Source of the DNA: an uncultured Actinomycetaceae bacterium
Lineage (GTDB): Bacteria > Actinomycetota > Actinomycetes > Actinomycetales > Actinomycetaceae
NCBI GenBank assembly: GCA_902464405.1
Contig: CABQJD010000005.1
Span: 62,001-126,000 of the forward strand
Direction of reading: 5' to 3'
Length of the DNA: 64,000 nucleotides
Within the stretch, counting starts at the first letter, position 1; every line of letters begins with the position of its first letter. The notes under the pieces are model-generated. The model saw only the letters and a program-made list of their open reading frames with translations. It searched no databases and had not been told where the DNA came from. Positions 16,614 through 24,599 of this stretch are shown here, one piece after another. Made by a program: the position numbers and the translations under genes.

Positions 16614-18074
16614 ATGACCGCTGAAGATACAGAAAAGAAAATCTCCACTGGCCGTATTGTGCAGGTGGTCGGTGCGGTGGTAGACGTCGAGTTTCCTCCA
16701 GATGCCATGCCCGAGATCAATAACGCACTCACTGTCGAAGCAGCTCTGGATGGGCAGGGAGAAGGGTCGTCACGCCTGAAGATGACGCTTGAGGTAGCTC
16801 AGCATCTTGGCAACAACATCGTGCGTACAATTGCTATGAAACCAACTGATGGGCTTGTACGTGGGGCTGTGGTAGAGGATACGGGAAGCCCGATCACGGT
16901 TCCCGTGGGAGATATCACTAAAGGTCACGTCTTCAACGTTGTGGGTGAACCGCTCAACTTGAAAGACGGTGAAAAGTTTGAAGTGAAAGAGCGTTGGCCG
17001 ATTCATCGCAGTGCTCCTACTTTTGATCAGCTTGAGCCAGAAACCAAGATGTTTGAAACCGGCATTAAGGTAATTGACTTGCTCACTCCGTATGTGCAAG
17101 GTGGCAAGATTGGTCTTTTCGGCGGCGCTGGCGTAGGCAAGACGGTTTTGATTCAAGAGCTTATTCAGCGTGTGGCTCTCGATCATGGTGGCGTTTCTGT
17201 ATTTGCTGGTGTTGGGGAGCGCACTCGTGAGGGCAACGATCTTATTCACGAGATGGAAGATGCGGGTGTGCTCGATAAGACTGCGCTTGTGTTTGGGCAG
17301 ATGGATGAGCCTCCGGGGGTTCGTCTGCGTATTGCTCTTTCTGGGCTGACGATGGCAGAGTACTTCCGCGATGTGCAAAACCAAGATGTGCTGCTCTTCA
17401 TCGACAATATCTTCCGTTTCACCCAAGCTGGTTCTGAGGTATCAACACTGCTTGGTCGCATGCCTTCTGCAGTGGGATATCAGCCAACGTTGGCTGATGA
17501 AATGGGAGCTTTGCAGGAGCGTATTACATCAACTCGAGGGCATTCGATTACGTCGCTCCAGGCAATCTATGTGCCAGCTGACGACTATACAGACCCTGCT
17601 CCTGCAACCACATTTGCTCATCTGGATGCTACCACGGAGCTATCGCGCGATATCGCCTCGCGTGGTCTTTATCCGGCTGTGGATCCTCTTGCATCTACTT
17701 CACGTATTCTCGATCCTCAGTATGTCGGCAAAGAACATTATGAAGTAGCGACGCGCGTCAAGGCGATTCTTCAAAAGAATAAAGAGCTGCAGGATATTAT
17801 TTCTATTCTCGGTGTGGACGAGCTTTCTGAAGAAGATAAAGTTACAGTGGCTCGCGCTCGCCGTATCGAACAGTATCTTTCGCAGAATACATATACAGCT
17901 ATGAAGTTTACAGGTGTGGAAGGTTCCACTGTGCCGATTGCTGAAACAGTTGAGGCATTCCGCCGCATTGCTGACGGTGAATATGATCAGGTGCCCGAGC
18001 AGGCGTTCTTTAATATCGGCGGCATTGACGATATTGAGCGCGCGTGGCATAAGATCCAGAAGGATATGGCCTAA
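16614..18074 (+). CDS. atpD: ATP synthase F1 subunit beta
   Basis: Catalytic subunit, 486 aa. Walker A 'GGAGVGKTVLIQEL' is near residue 170. The catalytic glutamate lies in 'VGERTREGNDL', Walker B in 'VLLFIDNIFRF', and the DELSEED-type segment is present as 'DELSEEDK'. ATG 16614 follows AAGGATAACTA three bases after the atpG stop. The TAA stop overlaps the atpC start by one base. Confidence 0.97.
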   Translation: MTAEDTEKKISTGRIVQVVGAVVDVEFPPDAMPEINNALTVEAALDGQGEGSSRLKMTLEVAQHLGNNIVRTIAMKPTDGLVRGAVVEDTGSPITVPVGDITKGHVFNVVGEPLNLKDGEKFEVKERWPIHRSAPTFDQLEPETKMFETGIKVIDLLTPYVQGGKIGLFGGAGVGKTVLIQELIQRVALDHGGVSVFAGVGERTREGNDLIHEMEDAGVLDKTALVFGQMDEPPGVRLRIALSGLTMAEYFRDVQNQDVLLFIDNIFRFTQAGSEVSTLLGRMPSAVGYQPTLADEMGALQERITSTRGHSITSLQAIYVPADDYTDPAPATTFAHLDATTELSRDIASRGLYPAVDPLASTSRILDPQYVGKEHYEVATRVKAILQKNKELQDIISILGVDELSEEDKVTVARARRIEQYLSQNTYTAMKFTGVEGSTVPIAETVEAFRRIADGEYDQVPEQAFFNIGGIDDIERAWHKIQKDMA

Positions 18075-18343
18075 TGAAGCTTCAGATTGTCTCTCGTACA
18101 GGAGCTATTTTTGAAGGTGACGTGAGCGAAGTTGTGGTGCCGGCAACCGAGGGGGAGCTGGGAATTCTTCCAGGGCATACTCCGCTTCTTGCCATTTTAG
18201 TGCCAGGTACGGTTCGTTTCGTCACGTCAGATGGAATGCGGCATACATTTGAGACCGCCAATGGTTTGGTGACGCTCGAAGACGACGAAATTGTTGTCGT
18301 GGTAGATGCTGGAAAAGAAGCAGCAAGTGTGAAGGCTGTCTAG
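18074..18343 (+). CDS. atpC: ATP synthase F1 subunit epsilon, short form
   Basis: An 89-aa protein with the N-terminal beta-sandwich only: 'VSRTGAIFEGDVSEVVVPATEG', 'LGILPGHTPLLA' and 'VTLEDDEIVVVVD'. The chain ends about where the two-helix C-terminal domain would begin. E. coli epsilon has 138-139 residues, and the missing helices are the part that brakes ATP hydrolysis. Short epsilon subunits also occur in some other actinobacteria, so this is probably genuine and not a frameshift; the next frame starts nucS at once. Its ATG overlaps the atpD stop and its TAG overlaps the nucS GTG. Confidence 0.92.
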   Translation: MKLQIVSRTGAIFEGDVSEVVVPATEGELGILPGHTPLLAILVPGTVRFVTSDGMRHTFETANGLVTLEDDEIVVVVDAGKEAASVKAV

Positions 18344-19068
18344 TGCGCATCGTTATTGCTGATTGTTCAGTCGATTATTCTGGGCGGCTCGATGCGCACC
18401 TTGAGCGTGCAACACGAGTGCTTATGCTGAAGGTAGATGGCTCCGTGCTTATTCATTCAGATGGTGGTTCTTATAAACCGCTGAATTGGATGAGCCCGCC
18501 ATGTGTGATGCGCGTGCGTACACCAGAGCAGAGCGCGGGGCAGGAACCTGATTCGCTCTCAGGTGATTGTGATGGTAGCGTCACAGAAATTTGGGAAGTT
18601 CAGCATCAAAAGAGTAATGATCGTCTTGAAATCAGCATCTATGAGGTCTTTGCCAGCGTTGAGCGTGATCTTGGTATTGAGCCTGGGCTGGTTAAAGATG
18701 GTGTGGAGGCGCATCTCCAGGAGCTTTTAGCAGCTCAAGTTGAACGGCTTGGCGCTGGTATGACGTTAGTGCGCCGCGAGTATCCTACGGCAATCGGACC
18801 AGTGGATCTGATGGTGCTCGATTCTAACGGCGAACATATTGCTGTTGAGGTAAAGCGCCGAGGTGAAATTGATGGAGTAGAGCAGCTCACGCGCTATCTA
18901 GATCTGCTCAGCCGCGATTCCACATTGACTCCTATTCGCGGCATTTATGCAGCTCAAGAGATTAAACCGCAGGCTCGCACTCTTGCTGAAGATCGCGGGA
19001 TTGAATGTGTGATTCTCGATTATGCCGAGATGAGAGGGATTGACTGCCCAGAAGACCGCCTCTTCTAA
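18343..19068 (+). CDS. nucS: Endonuclease NucS (EndoMS), mismatch-specific
   Basis: A 241-aa nuclease of archaea and actinobacteria that cuts both strands at mismatches and replaces MutS/MutL-type repair in actinobacteria. The N-terminal dimerisation/DNA-binding domain begins 'MRIVIADCSVDYSGRLDAHL'. The RecB-like catalytic domain has Asp155 ('GPVDLMVLD'), then Glu169 and Lys171 ('IAVEVKRR'), followed by the conserved 'QLTRYLDLL'. GTG 18343 shares its first base with the atpC stop, so it belongs to the atp transcript. The last four residues (DRLF) could serve as a beta-clamp-type tail. That last point is inference. Confidence 0.95.
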   Translation: MRIVIADCSVDYSGRLDAHLERATRVLMLKVDGSVLIHSDGGSYKPLNWMSPPCVMRVRTPEQSAGQEPDSLSGDCDGSVTEIWEVQHQKSNDRLEISIYEVFASVERDLGIEPGLVKDGVEAHLQELLAAQVERLGAGMTLVRREYPTAIGPVDLMVLDSNGEHIAVEVKRRGEIDGVEQLTRYLDLLSRDSTLTPIRGIYAAQEIKPQARTLAEDRGIECVILDYAEMRGIDCPEDRLF

Positions 19069-19181
19069 TGATGAGGTGGCGGCATCTAATCGCTCGTCGT
19101 CATTCTTTACTATTGCAGATTGCGTCTATTCTCTTTTGCGCTCTTGTGCTTCTCTTCTTATCTTAGATGCAGCTCGCGTGA

Positions 19182-19187
19182 TACCGT
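19182..19187 (+). promoter_or_regulatory. Candidate -10 for a leaderless hydrolase transcript
   Basis: TACCGT at 19182-19187, 6 nt before ATG 19194, with no Shine-Dalgarno sequence. It is one of several such arrangements in the window. Confidence 0.3.
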
Positions 19188-19193
19188 GAATAT

Positions 19194-19970
19194 ATGACTA
19201 TGCTTTCTTATCGCCGTTCAGGACCAGAATCTCAGTGCCCGCTTGTGCTAATTCATGCTTTGCCGCTTAATTCCCATATGTGGGATTCTGTGCGCAGTGA
19301 GCTGTCTGATATTGATGTTGTGACGCCTGACGCGCCTGGTTTTGGAGATAGCCCTGCTGGAGTGGAATTTGGTGAGCCTTCAATTTCTTCATATGCTCAA
19401 GCGTTGTATGAGCTTACTCAGAGTCTAGGTGTGAATCGTCTTGTGCTCGGCGGTCTTTCGATGGGAGGGGCTGTGTGCGCAGAATTTGTGGCGCAGCATC
19501 CTCGGATGGTTGCAGGGCTGGCATTGATGGATACGAATATCAATGCCGATACGCCGCAACAGCGTGAAAACAGGCTTCGAATAGCTGCGATAGCGGAATC
19601 AGGGCATGGCTATAGCGCAGTAGAAAAATGGTCTGAGACGATGCTCTCTAGCGAAGCTAGCGCACAGCTTCGCGCTCAGATCGATGATGAGTTGAAAGTA
19701 TTGCCTAATGATGGTTTGGCTTATCAGCAGCGCGCAATGGCTGGTCGCGTAGATCGTGCCGACTCCGTGGCTCGTGTAGAAGGTCCAGTGTTTTTAGGGC
19801 GCGGAGACCAAGATCCAACGTGTTCTGCCGAATACCTGATGAATCTCGCTCTTTTAGCGCGCTGCCCAAGGATTGTGGAATTTAGCCCAGCCAGCCATTT
19901 TTCAGCGAATGAGCAGCCTTCGCAGGTAGCAAGCTTTTTGCGTTCTCTCTATGAAGCGAGCGTAAAATAG
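19194..19970 (+). CDS. Alpha/beta-hydrolase fold protein
   Basis: A 258-aa cytoplasmic hydrolase. The oxyanion-hole segment is 'HALPLNSHMW' (residues 21-30). The family element 'DVVTPDAPGFGDSP' follows at 41-54. The nucleophile is Ser89 in 'GGLSMGG', the acid is Asp205 or Asp207 in 'GRGDQD', and the histidine is His235 in 'PASHFS'. The layout resembles 3-oxoadipate enol-lactonase or BioH-like carboxylesterases, but no pathway neighbour supports a substrate. It is transcribed toward the DivIVA-like gene, separated by 99 nt with a pyrimidine-rich tract (about 20000-20027). Confidence 0.8.
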   Translation: MTMLSYRRSGPESQCPLVLIHALPLNSHMWDSVRSELSDIDVVTPDAPGFGDSPAGVEFGEPSISSYAQALYELTQSLGVNRLVLGGLSMGGAVCAEFVAQHPRMVAGLALMDTNINADTPQQRENRLRIAAIAESGHGYSAVEKWSETMLSSEASAQLRAQIDDELKVLPNDGLAYQQRAMAGRVDRADSVARVEGPVFLGRGDQDPTCSAEYLMNLALLARCPRIVEFSPASHFSANEQPSQVASFLRSLYEASVK

Positions 19971-20069
19971 CACACTTCTTACTTGAATATGAATGCCTCG
20001 TTCTTTTTCTCTTTTTCTCTCTTCTAAAAATGAGGTGCAAAGCGCGTATCTGCCAAACTTTCACTGCCC

Positions 20070-21197
20070 TTAATTTTCTTTGTGAGTGACGATTGATCCT
20101 GTGCTGGTGCTCAAGAGCGCGCGCATATCTTCGATGTAGGAAATGAGAGTTGCGCGCTGAGTTTCGAGAGAATCAACGTATGCGCGGGCACTTTCTCGCT
20201 GAGCTTTGCTTTCTTCTTCTGCTGCACCCTGAATATGTGCTGCTTTAGTTTGTGCTTGGTTCATAATCTCAGCAGCTTCTGTGCGTGCCCTTTTAATAAT
20301 GGCTTCTGCTTCATCTGCTGCTTGGTGCGTGACGGCATTAGCGGCATCTACTGCAGCTTGATGTTGAGCTTCTGCTGTAGCGAGTGCTTCCTGAGATGCG
20401 TTGATGCGTGCTTGTGCTTCATCGCGTGCTTGTGATTCTTGTGCGGAAAGTTCCTCCATAAGTTCACGTTTCATATGAGCAGCTTGCGCTTGTGCTTGTG
20501 CATGTATTTCGGATACTTCTTTTTCCGCTTCGCTCTTTATTTTTGTGACGTACTGCTCTGCGTTGCTTGTAAGCGCTGCGATTTCTTTATCGGCTTGTGC
20601 ACGCATCGCCGTCACTTCTTCAGCCGTGTCTGCACGAAGTTTTTCTGCCTCAAATTTCGCTTGAGTGAGTAGAGACTGTGCTTGTGCTTGAGCTTGGGCA
20701 AGAGTATTTTCACTTTCGCGCGTTGTGCGATCGGTAAGCTCCTGGGCGTTTCGTGTGGAGGTCGTCTCTCGTGCCTGAGCCTGAGCCTGAGCATTCGTGA
20801 GGATTTGCTCTGCCTCTTCTTTGGCCTCAGCCAAGCGTGCTGAGCAGGTTTCTTCGGTTTGCGAGGTGACGATATCGGCATTTTTTTGGGCAGACGCGAT
20901 AATCGATTCGGCATCGGATCGGGCACGAGTCATCACGTCTAAGGCTTGTTCTTCCGCAGAGCGCAAAAGCCTCTCAATGCGTGATCCCAAGCCAGAATAG
21001 GAGGGTTGCCCAACTTCGCCTAGCTCTTCTTGTGCTTGTGCAAGTTCTCCAGAGATTTGCAAGACTGTTAAATCTAGGTGTGCAACTTGTTCTCGAGCTT
21101 GGCTGAGTTGATGTTCAAGAGAAGAGATTGCCTCATCGACCTGAGCGCGGTCATACCCGCGCATTACGAGTGAAAACTGTGTTTTTTCTTCTGCCAT
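20070..21197 (-). CDS. DivIVA-domain coiled-coil protein (Wag31/Scy-like)
   Basis: A 375-aa protein. Residues about 8-35 ('FSLVMRGYDRAQVDEAISSL') match the DivIVA N-terminal membrane-binding segment, whose typical form is F-x-x-x-x-RGY-D-x-x-x-V-D. Nearly all the rest is a continuous Ala/Gln/Glu-rich coiled coil built from repeats such as 'AQAQAQ' and 'EAEKL/EAEQI', ending at 'LLSTSTGSIVTHKEN'. Proteins of this kind (DivIVA, Scy, FilP) organise polar growth or septum placement in actinobacteria. I chose ATG 21197 because GGAG lies 8 nt upstream. It is not canonical Wag31, because the crossed-loop hydrophobic patch is not obvious. Confidence 0.75.
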   Translation of the reverse strand: MAEEKTQFSLVMRGYDRAQVDEAISSLEHQLSQAREQVAHLDLTVLQISGELAQAQEELGEVGQPSYSGLGSRIERLLRSAEEQALDVMTRARSDAESIIASAQKNADIVTSQTEETCSARLAEAKEEAEQILTNAQAQAQARETTSTRNAQELTDRTTRESENTLAQAQAQAQSLLTQAKFEAEKLRADTAEEVTAMRAQADKEIAALTSNAEQYVTKIKSEAEKEVSEIHAQAQAQAAHMKRELMEELSAQESQARDEAQARINASQEALATAEAQHQAAVDAANAVTHQAADEAEAIIKRARTEAAEIMNQAQTKAAHIQGAAEEESKAQRESARAYVDSLETQRATLISYIEDMRALLSTSTGSIVTHKEN

Positions 21198-21340
21198 CAC
21201 TATCGCTCCATCGTTGCCGTACACTGAATTTCGTCGGTGAATATGTTTCATACAAAATTCTAGTGCAAGTTTTCATTTTCTATTAACGTGATAGACCCCA
21301 CCATCATTAAAGTAGTGGCATGAAAATGTTGCAAAATCGT

Positions 21341-21346
21341 TATAAT
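21341..21346 (+). promoter_or_regulatory. Candidate -10 for the 21451 operon
   Basis: TATAAT at 21341-21346 in the 253-nt divergent gap. No convincing -35 is seen 17 nt upstream. RNA would start near 21353, leaving a leader of about 98 nt. Confidence 0.4.
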
Positions 21347-21450
21347 CTATAGAGATAGTACTGTATATCCTCTGTGGTGTATCGAGGTCTAATTGCGTGT
21401 GCCGTGCTGTGCTTTTGAGGCGGTAGTTCGGCGGTAACAAAGGAGACTAA

Positions 21451-22515
21451 GTGAGAATCAAAAACCTGTCGTGGAGTATGCGTGCCATGATTGGCGTGCT
21501 GCTGATATCGGTTGGTGTGATGTTCGCAGCTGCAACAATAGTGCATATAGCGACGTTCAATCCAGAAAAAACGCTCACACTTCATGCCGATGAATCTAAG
21601 GAAGCTGTGTTTCTTTATACTGCTCCTGGTGTGATTAGCCTTGTGAACGATTCGCCTCGAGTGACTCTCACAGCTTCTCAGTCAGATAGTGCAATTCAAT
21701 GGGGCTACGGAGCATCGCGAGAAGTTGAGCAATATCTCGGCAAATCTGCAGCTCTTGAAATTAAAGGATTGGCAAACAACGGCACTAGTGCAGATGTTTT
21801 TGTGCATACAGCCGATAAGCAAAGTGCAGACCTAGACAAGAAAACACGTGATACTGGCGGATTTTCTCTTGATTCTTCCGATTTATGGTTGGCATCTGGT
21901 CAGGGGAAAGGCGAGGTGACGTTCACTCTTCCTAAGGATCAGGGCGTTGATCGTTCACTTATTGCGACGACGTCGGCTGGAACTGCTCCAGAGATTACTC
22001 TCACGTGGATATATGATGAAAAAATAGCTTCACCTGCTCCTCTTATTGTGGTCGGGATTTTGCTGGCTCTTATTGGAGTGGTTTTGCTTCTCATCGATAG
22101 GCGCGATCGAATTGACCGATACGAGGCTGCGCAAAAAGCGGCTCGTGCGAAAGCGGAAAAAGAGTTCACTCTATCGGCTGAAACAAGTGTTTTGCCGATC
22201 TTTAAAGGGGATTTGTCGGATCCTCAGACTGGTCGTTCTGTGCAGCGTGAATACACAGCAGCATCTTTCGGAGCTGCGATTTTGCCAGGAACGCCGCGTA
22301 CCGAAGCACTTCGGAATCGAGAATTGATGCACTCCGATTGGGCAATGCGGACTTCTGCTTCTGAAGAAGGTATTTTTGAGCAAGACGCATACGACTGTGC
22401 TGATAGTGCTTCGACACCGCACGTCACCTTGTGGGAATGCACGCAACCTTTTGAAAACGATGGGGATATCGATGAAGGTGCTGTGGATCTATGGAAAGAG
22501 GATCGTGATGCGTAG
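21451..22515 (+). CDS. Membrane protein of unknown function, two helices flanking an external domain
   Basis: A 354-aa protein I do not recognise. An N-terminal hydrophobic helix (about residues 10-32) is followed by an extracytoplasmic beta-rich domain of about 150 residues. A second helix follows ('PLIVVGILLALIGVVLLLI', about 196-215), then a charged cytoplasmic tail of about 140 residues opening 'DRRDRIDRYEAAQKAARAKAEKE'. The start is GTG 21451 with AAGGAG 8 nt upstream. It overlaps the following lipoprotein gene by 8 nt, so the two are translationally coupled and probably act together at the membrane. Confidence 0.75.
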   Translation: MRIKNLSWSMRAMIGVLLISVGVMFAAATIVHIATFNPEKTLTLHADESKEAVFLYTAPGVISLVNDSPRVTLTASQSDSAIQWGYGASREVEQYLGKSAALEIKGLANNGTSADVFVHTADKQSADLDKKTRDTGGFSLDSSDLWLASGQGKGEVTFTLPKDQGVDRSLIATTSAGTAPEITLTWIYDEKIASPAPLIVVGILLALIGVVLLLIDRRDRIDRYEAAQKAARAKAEKEFTLSAETSVLPIFKGDLSDPQTGRSVQREYTAASFGAAILPGTPRTEALRNRELMHSDWAMRTSASEEGIFEQDAYDCADSASTPHVTLWECTQPFENDGDIDEGAVDLWKEDRDA

Positions 22516-23539
22516 GTCTGTGAAGAAAAATTTTCGTGCGTTAAGTGCTGTTATCGTGATGCTCGGTATGGCTTGCGGTCTATCTGGCTGCAAAAAAACT
22601 GAGGTTCTTCAGCCTGTGGTGACAAACGCTGAGGAAGCAATCGTTACTCCAGAGCAGTATGAACGCATTGCACAAGCAACGATTGCTGATATACGAGCGG
22701 CAGATGAATCTCTGGATGCTTCTCGGCTGTCGAAACGGCTGATGGATCCTATTCTTACGCAGCGCACAGCTCAATATAAGCTTAAGGGTCTTAAAGATGA
22801 TACGCAGATCCCCCCTATTGTGATCGATCCGAAAGCAACGCCGCTATCAACTGGCACAGGATTCCCTCGAGGGCTTCTTTCGTATAGTCCGCCAGTTGAC
22901 GGGCAAAATCAGCGCACATTAACTGCTTGGCAGCAGGATTCTGCACGAAGCAACTATAAGCTGTGGGGGCAGATTTCTCTCTTTCCTTCGGCAGATTTGC
23001 CTGAGCTGACTTCGGCGATCAGCACTGCACAAGGGTATTCGAAGAAAGATTCTGGATCGTATCTAACGGACCCTGTTGGCGTGACGGCAGCGTATGCTCA
23101 GTATCTGCAAACGCAAGAACTTGGTGCTGTGAAATTCAAAGAGGGCGATGAGTTGTTTCGCGGATTAAAATCACAGATGGATTCGTTGAAAGAAACTATC
23201 GGTGATTTCGGCGAAGTTTCACTTAGCGTTGCCGATAGTGGCGCTGCTCCGATTGTTGTGAGCACGAGTGATGCAGGAGTGGTCGTTTTCGGCGAGATTA
23301 AATATCACACAACGTATAAGACAAAGAATGCAGATCGCCCTATTGTGCTTAAAGGAACTGCTGAAGCTTTGATACATTCTGGTGATAAAGAAAAGCCAAA
23401 TATTGAAATCGGTGAAAATTCTCCGTTTACGGCAAGCTACAGCGTAGTAGTTGCTTTCTACGTGCCGCCAACGACTGGGGAAAATGTGCAGCTGATCGGT
23501 GCAAGTTCGAACATCTTATATAGCGCAGCAGTCGAGTAA
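22508..23539 (+). CDS. Predicted lipoprotein of unknown function
   Basis: A 343-aa protein with a lipoprotein signal: basic MRRSVKKNFR, a hydrophobic core, and the lipobox LSGC with Cys28 as the lipid-modified residue. The mature part has no family I recognise. It contains a predicted helical segment ('TPEQYERIAQATIADIRAADESLDASRL') and a beta-rich C-terminal half ending 'LIGASSNILYSAAVE'. ATG 22508 lies inside the last codons of the upstream membrane protein gene, giving an 8-nt overlap. The frame is open further upstream, but the signal peptide fixes the start. A tandem hairpin pair closes the unit. Confidence 0.75.
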   Translation: MRRSVKKNFRALSAVIVMLGMACGLSGCKKTEVLQPVVTNAEEAIVTPEQYERIAQATIADIRAADESLDASRLSKRLMDPILTQRTAQYKLKGLKDDTQIPPIVIDPKATPLSTGTGFPRGLLSYSPPVDGQNQRTLTAWQQDSARSNYKLWGQISLFPSADLPELTSAISTAQGYSKKDSGSYLTDPVGVTAAYAQYLQTQELGAVKFKEGDELFRGLKSQMDSLKETIGDFGEVSLSVADSGAAPIVVSTSDAGVVVFGEIKYHTTYKTKNADRPIVLKGTAEALIHSGDKEKPNIEIGENSPFTASYSVVVAFYVPPTTGENVQLIGASSNILYSAAVE

Positions 23540-23851
23540 ACGCTGTATTTTGCTGCGCTTACACGTAGGAAGTATGTGATGTGCTAGTGGTCTGCGCTGA
23601 AAAATCTCGTTTCAAATGCAACAGCTTTGCTCTATAACCGCGCAATATTTGCGGCGCTCTGGATGCTATTTGCCGAGATGACGAATGGTGAGAGGGGAAA
23701 AAGAGAAAGAGAAATCACTCATTGAAGAATACTGAAACTTGCTCTTTTTGCGCAGGCGGCAGAGTGCAGATCATAGAGTGCAGACACTTGGTAAAATCGA
23801 TCTTTGAGCCTACGGTATCTTCTTTTAGACATTCATTTCTATGATTTTAGG
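23540..23851 (+). other. Non-coding convergent gap, upstream part
   Basis: About 310 nt after the lipoprotein gene with no plausible gene on either strand. It holds a purine-rich run near 23690-23715 and a direct repeat AGTGCAGA near 23762-23785. The terminator hairpins lie at its downstream edge. Confidence 0.4.
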
Positions 23852-23903
23852 AATATAGGAGTGGGTGTGCTGGCATAAATGCCAGCACACCCACTCCTAT
23901 ATT
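23852..23903. terminator. Very long perfect hairpin (25-bp arms, 2-nt centre)
   Basis: Positions 23852-23876 are the exact reverse complement of 23879-23903, with only AA between them. On the + strand the 3' arm runs into ATATTTTC, so it can end the lipoprotein operon. It also lies beyond the end of lutC on the minus strand. Confidence 0.85.
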
Positions 23904-23940
23904 TTCTGCACAGAGTTCAGATTCACTCTGTGCAGAAAAT
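23901..23940. terminator. Second perfect hairpin (16-bp arms) before the lutC end
   Basis: ATTTTCTGCACAGAGT (23901-23916) pairs perfectly with 23925-23940 around an 8-nt loop. Both flanks are T- or A-rich, so it works in either direction. It sits 2 nt from the lutC stop codon and shares three bases with the first hairpin. Confidence 0.8.
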
Positions 23941-23942
23941 GT

Positions 23943-24599
23943 TTATTTCACGATAATCACGCGGAGATTTCTTGGGCCATGTACGCCGTCTACACGTACA
24001 AGCTCAATATCAGATGTTGCTGAAGGCCCGGCAATCCATGTGATCGGGCGGCATGGATTCTCATTGAGCACAGCCACAGCCTGCGGTACCGTGGGATAAA
24101 TATCTTCAGCTTTCAGTACGATCACATGCGTATCGGGCACGAGAGTAATTGCGCGGCGCCCTTGGTCTGGCTCGCCGTCAAGCACAATCGTTCCTGAAAG
24201 GGAGATAGCTACACGGCTAGCCGTTACCACAGCATCAATCTCATTGAGTTCATAGTTTGAAAGCCCAGATTCTCGGGAATCTTCCACAACTTTTCGCCCA
24301 TCTTTCGCTGCGGCTTCTTTCCACGCATCAGGCAAACCTGCAGGAACTACCACAGAGGTAAGAGGCTCCAAGAAGTGGGCAATCGTATCGGTGATTTCAT
24401 CGGCACTCACGATTTCTACTTGTGCCGTGTAATCTTCGAGCTTCTCTTTCAGTTCTGCAATTACTGCATCAGAACCAGGAGCATCACTTCCTTCCATGCG
24501 ATAGTTGCGAGGAACTTCAGGCGCTGGCGCCTTTTGAGAAGCATTCAATGCTCGGCGCAAATTCGCCAAAATTTCGGTGCGGGCATCTACAGTAGCCAT
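23943..24599 (-). CDS. lutC: Lactate utilization protein C (LUD domain)
   Basis: A 218-aa LutC/YkgG-type protein, third part of the LutABC complex that oxidises L-lactate to pyruvate. The LUD-domain signatures are visible: 'NEIDAVVTASRVAISLSGTIVLD', 'PDQGRRAITLVPDTHVIV' and the C-terminal 'WIAGPSATSDIELVRVDGVHGPRNLRVIIV'. Its ATG overlaps the lutB stop by one base (TGATG). It is the last gene of lldP-lutA-lutB-lutC, all on the minus strand. Confidence 0.92.
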   Translation of the reverse strand: MATVDARTEILANLRRALNASQKAPAPEVPRNYRMEGSDAPGSDAVIAELKEKLEDYTAQVEIVSADEITDTIAHFLEPLTSVVVPAGLPDAWKEAAAKDGRKVVEDSRESGLSNYELNEIDAVVTASRVAISLSGTIVLDGEPDQGRRAITLVPDTHVIVLKAEDIYPTVPQAVAVLNENPCRPITWIAGPSATSDIELVRVDGVHGPRNLRVIIVK

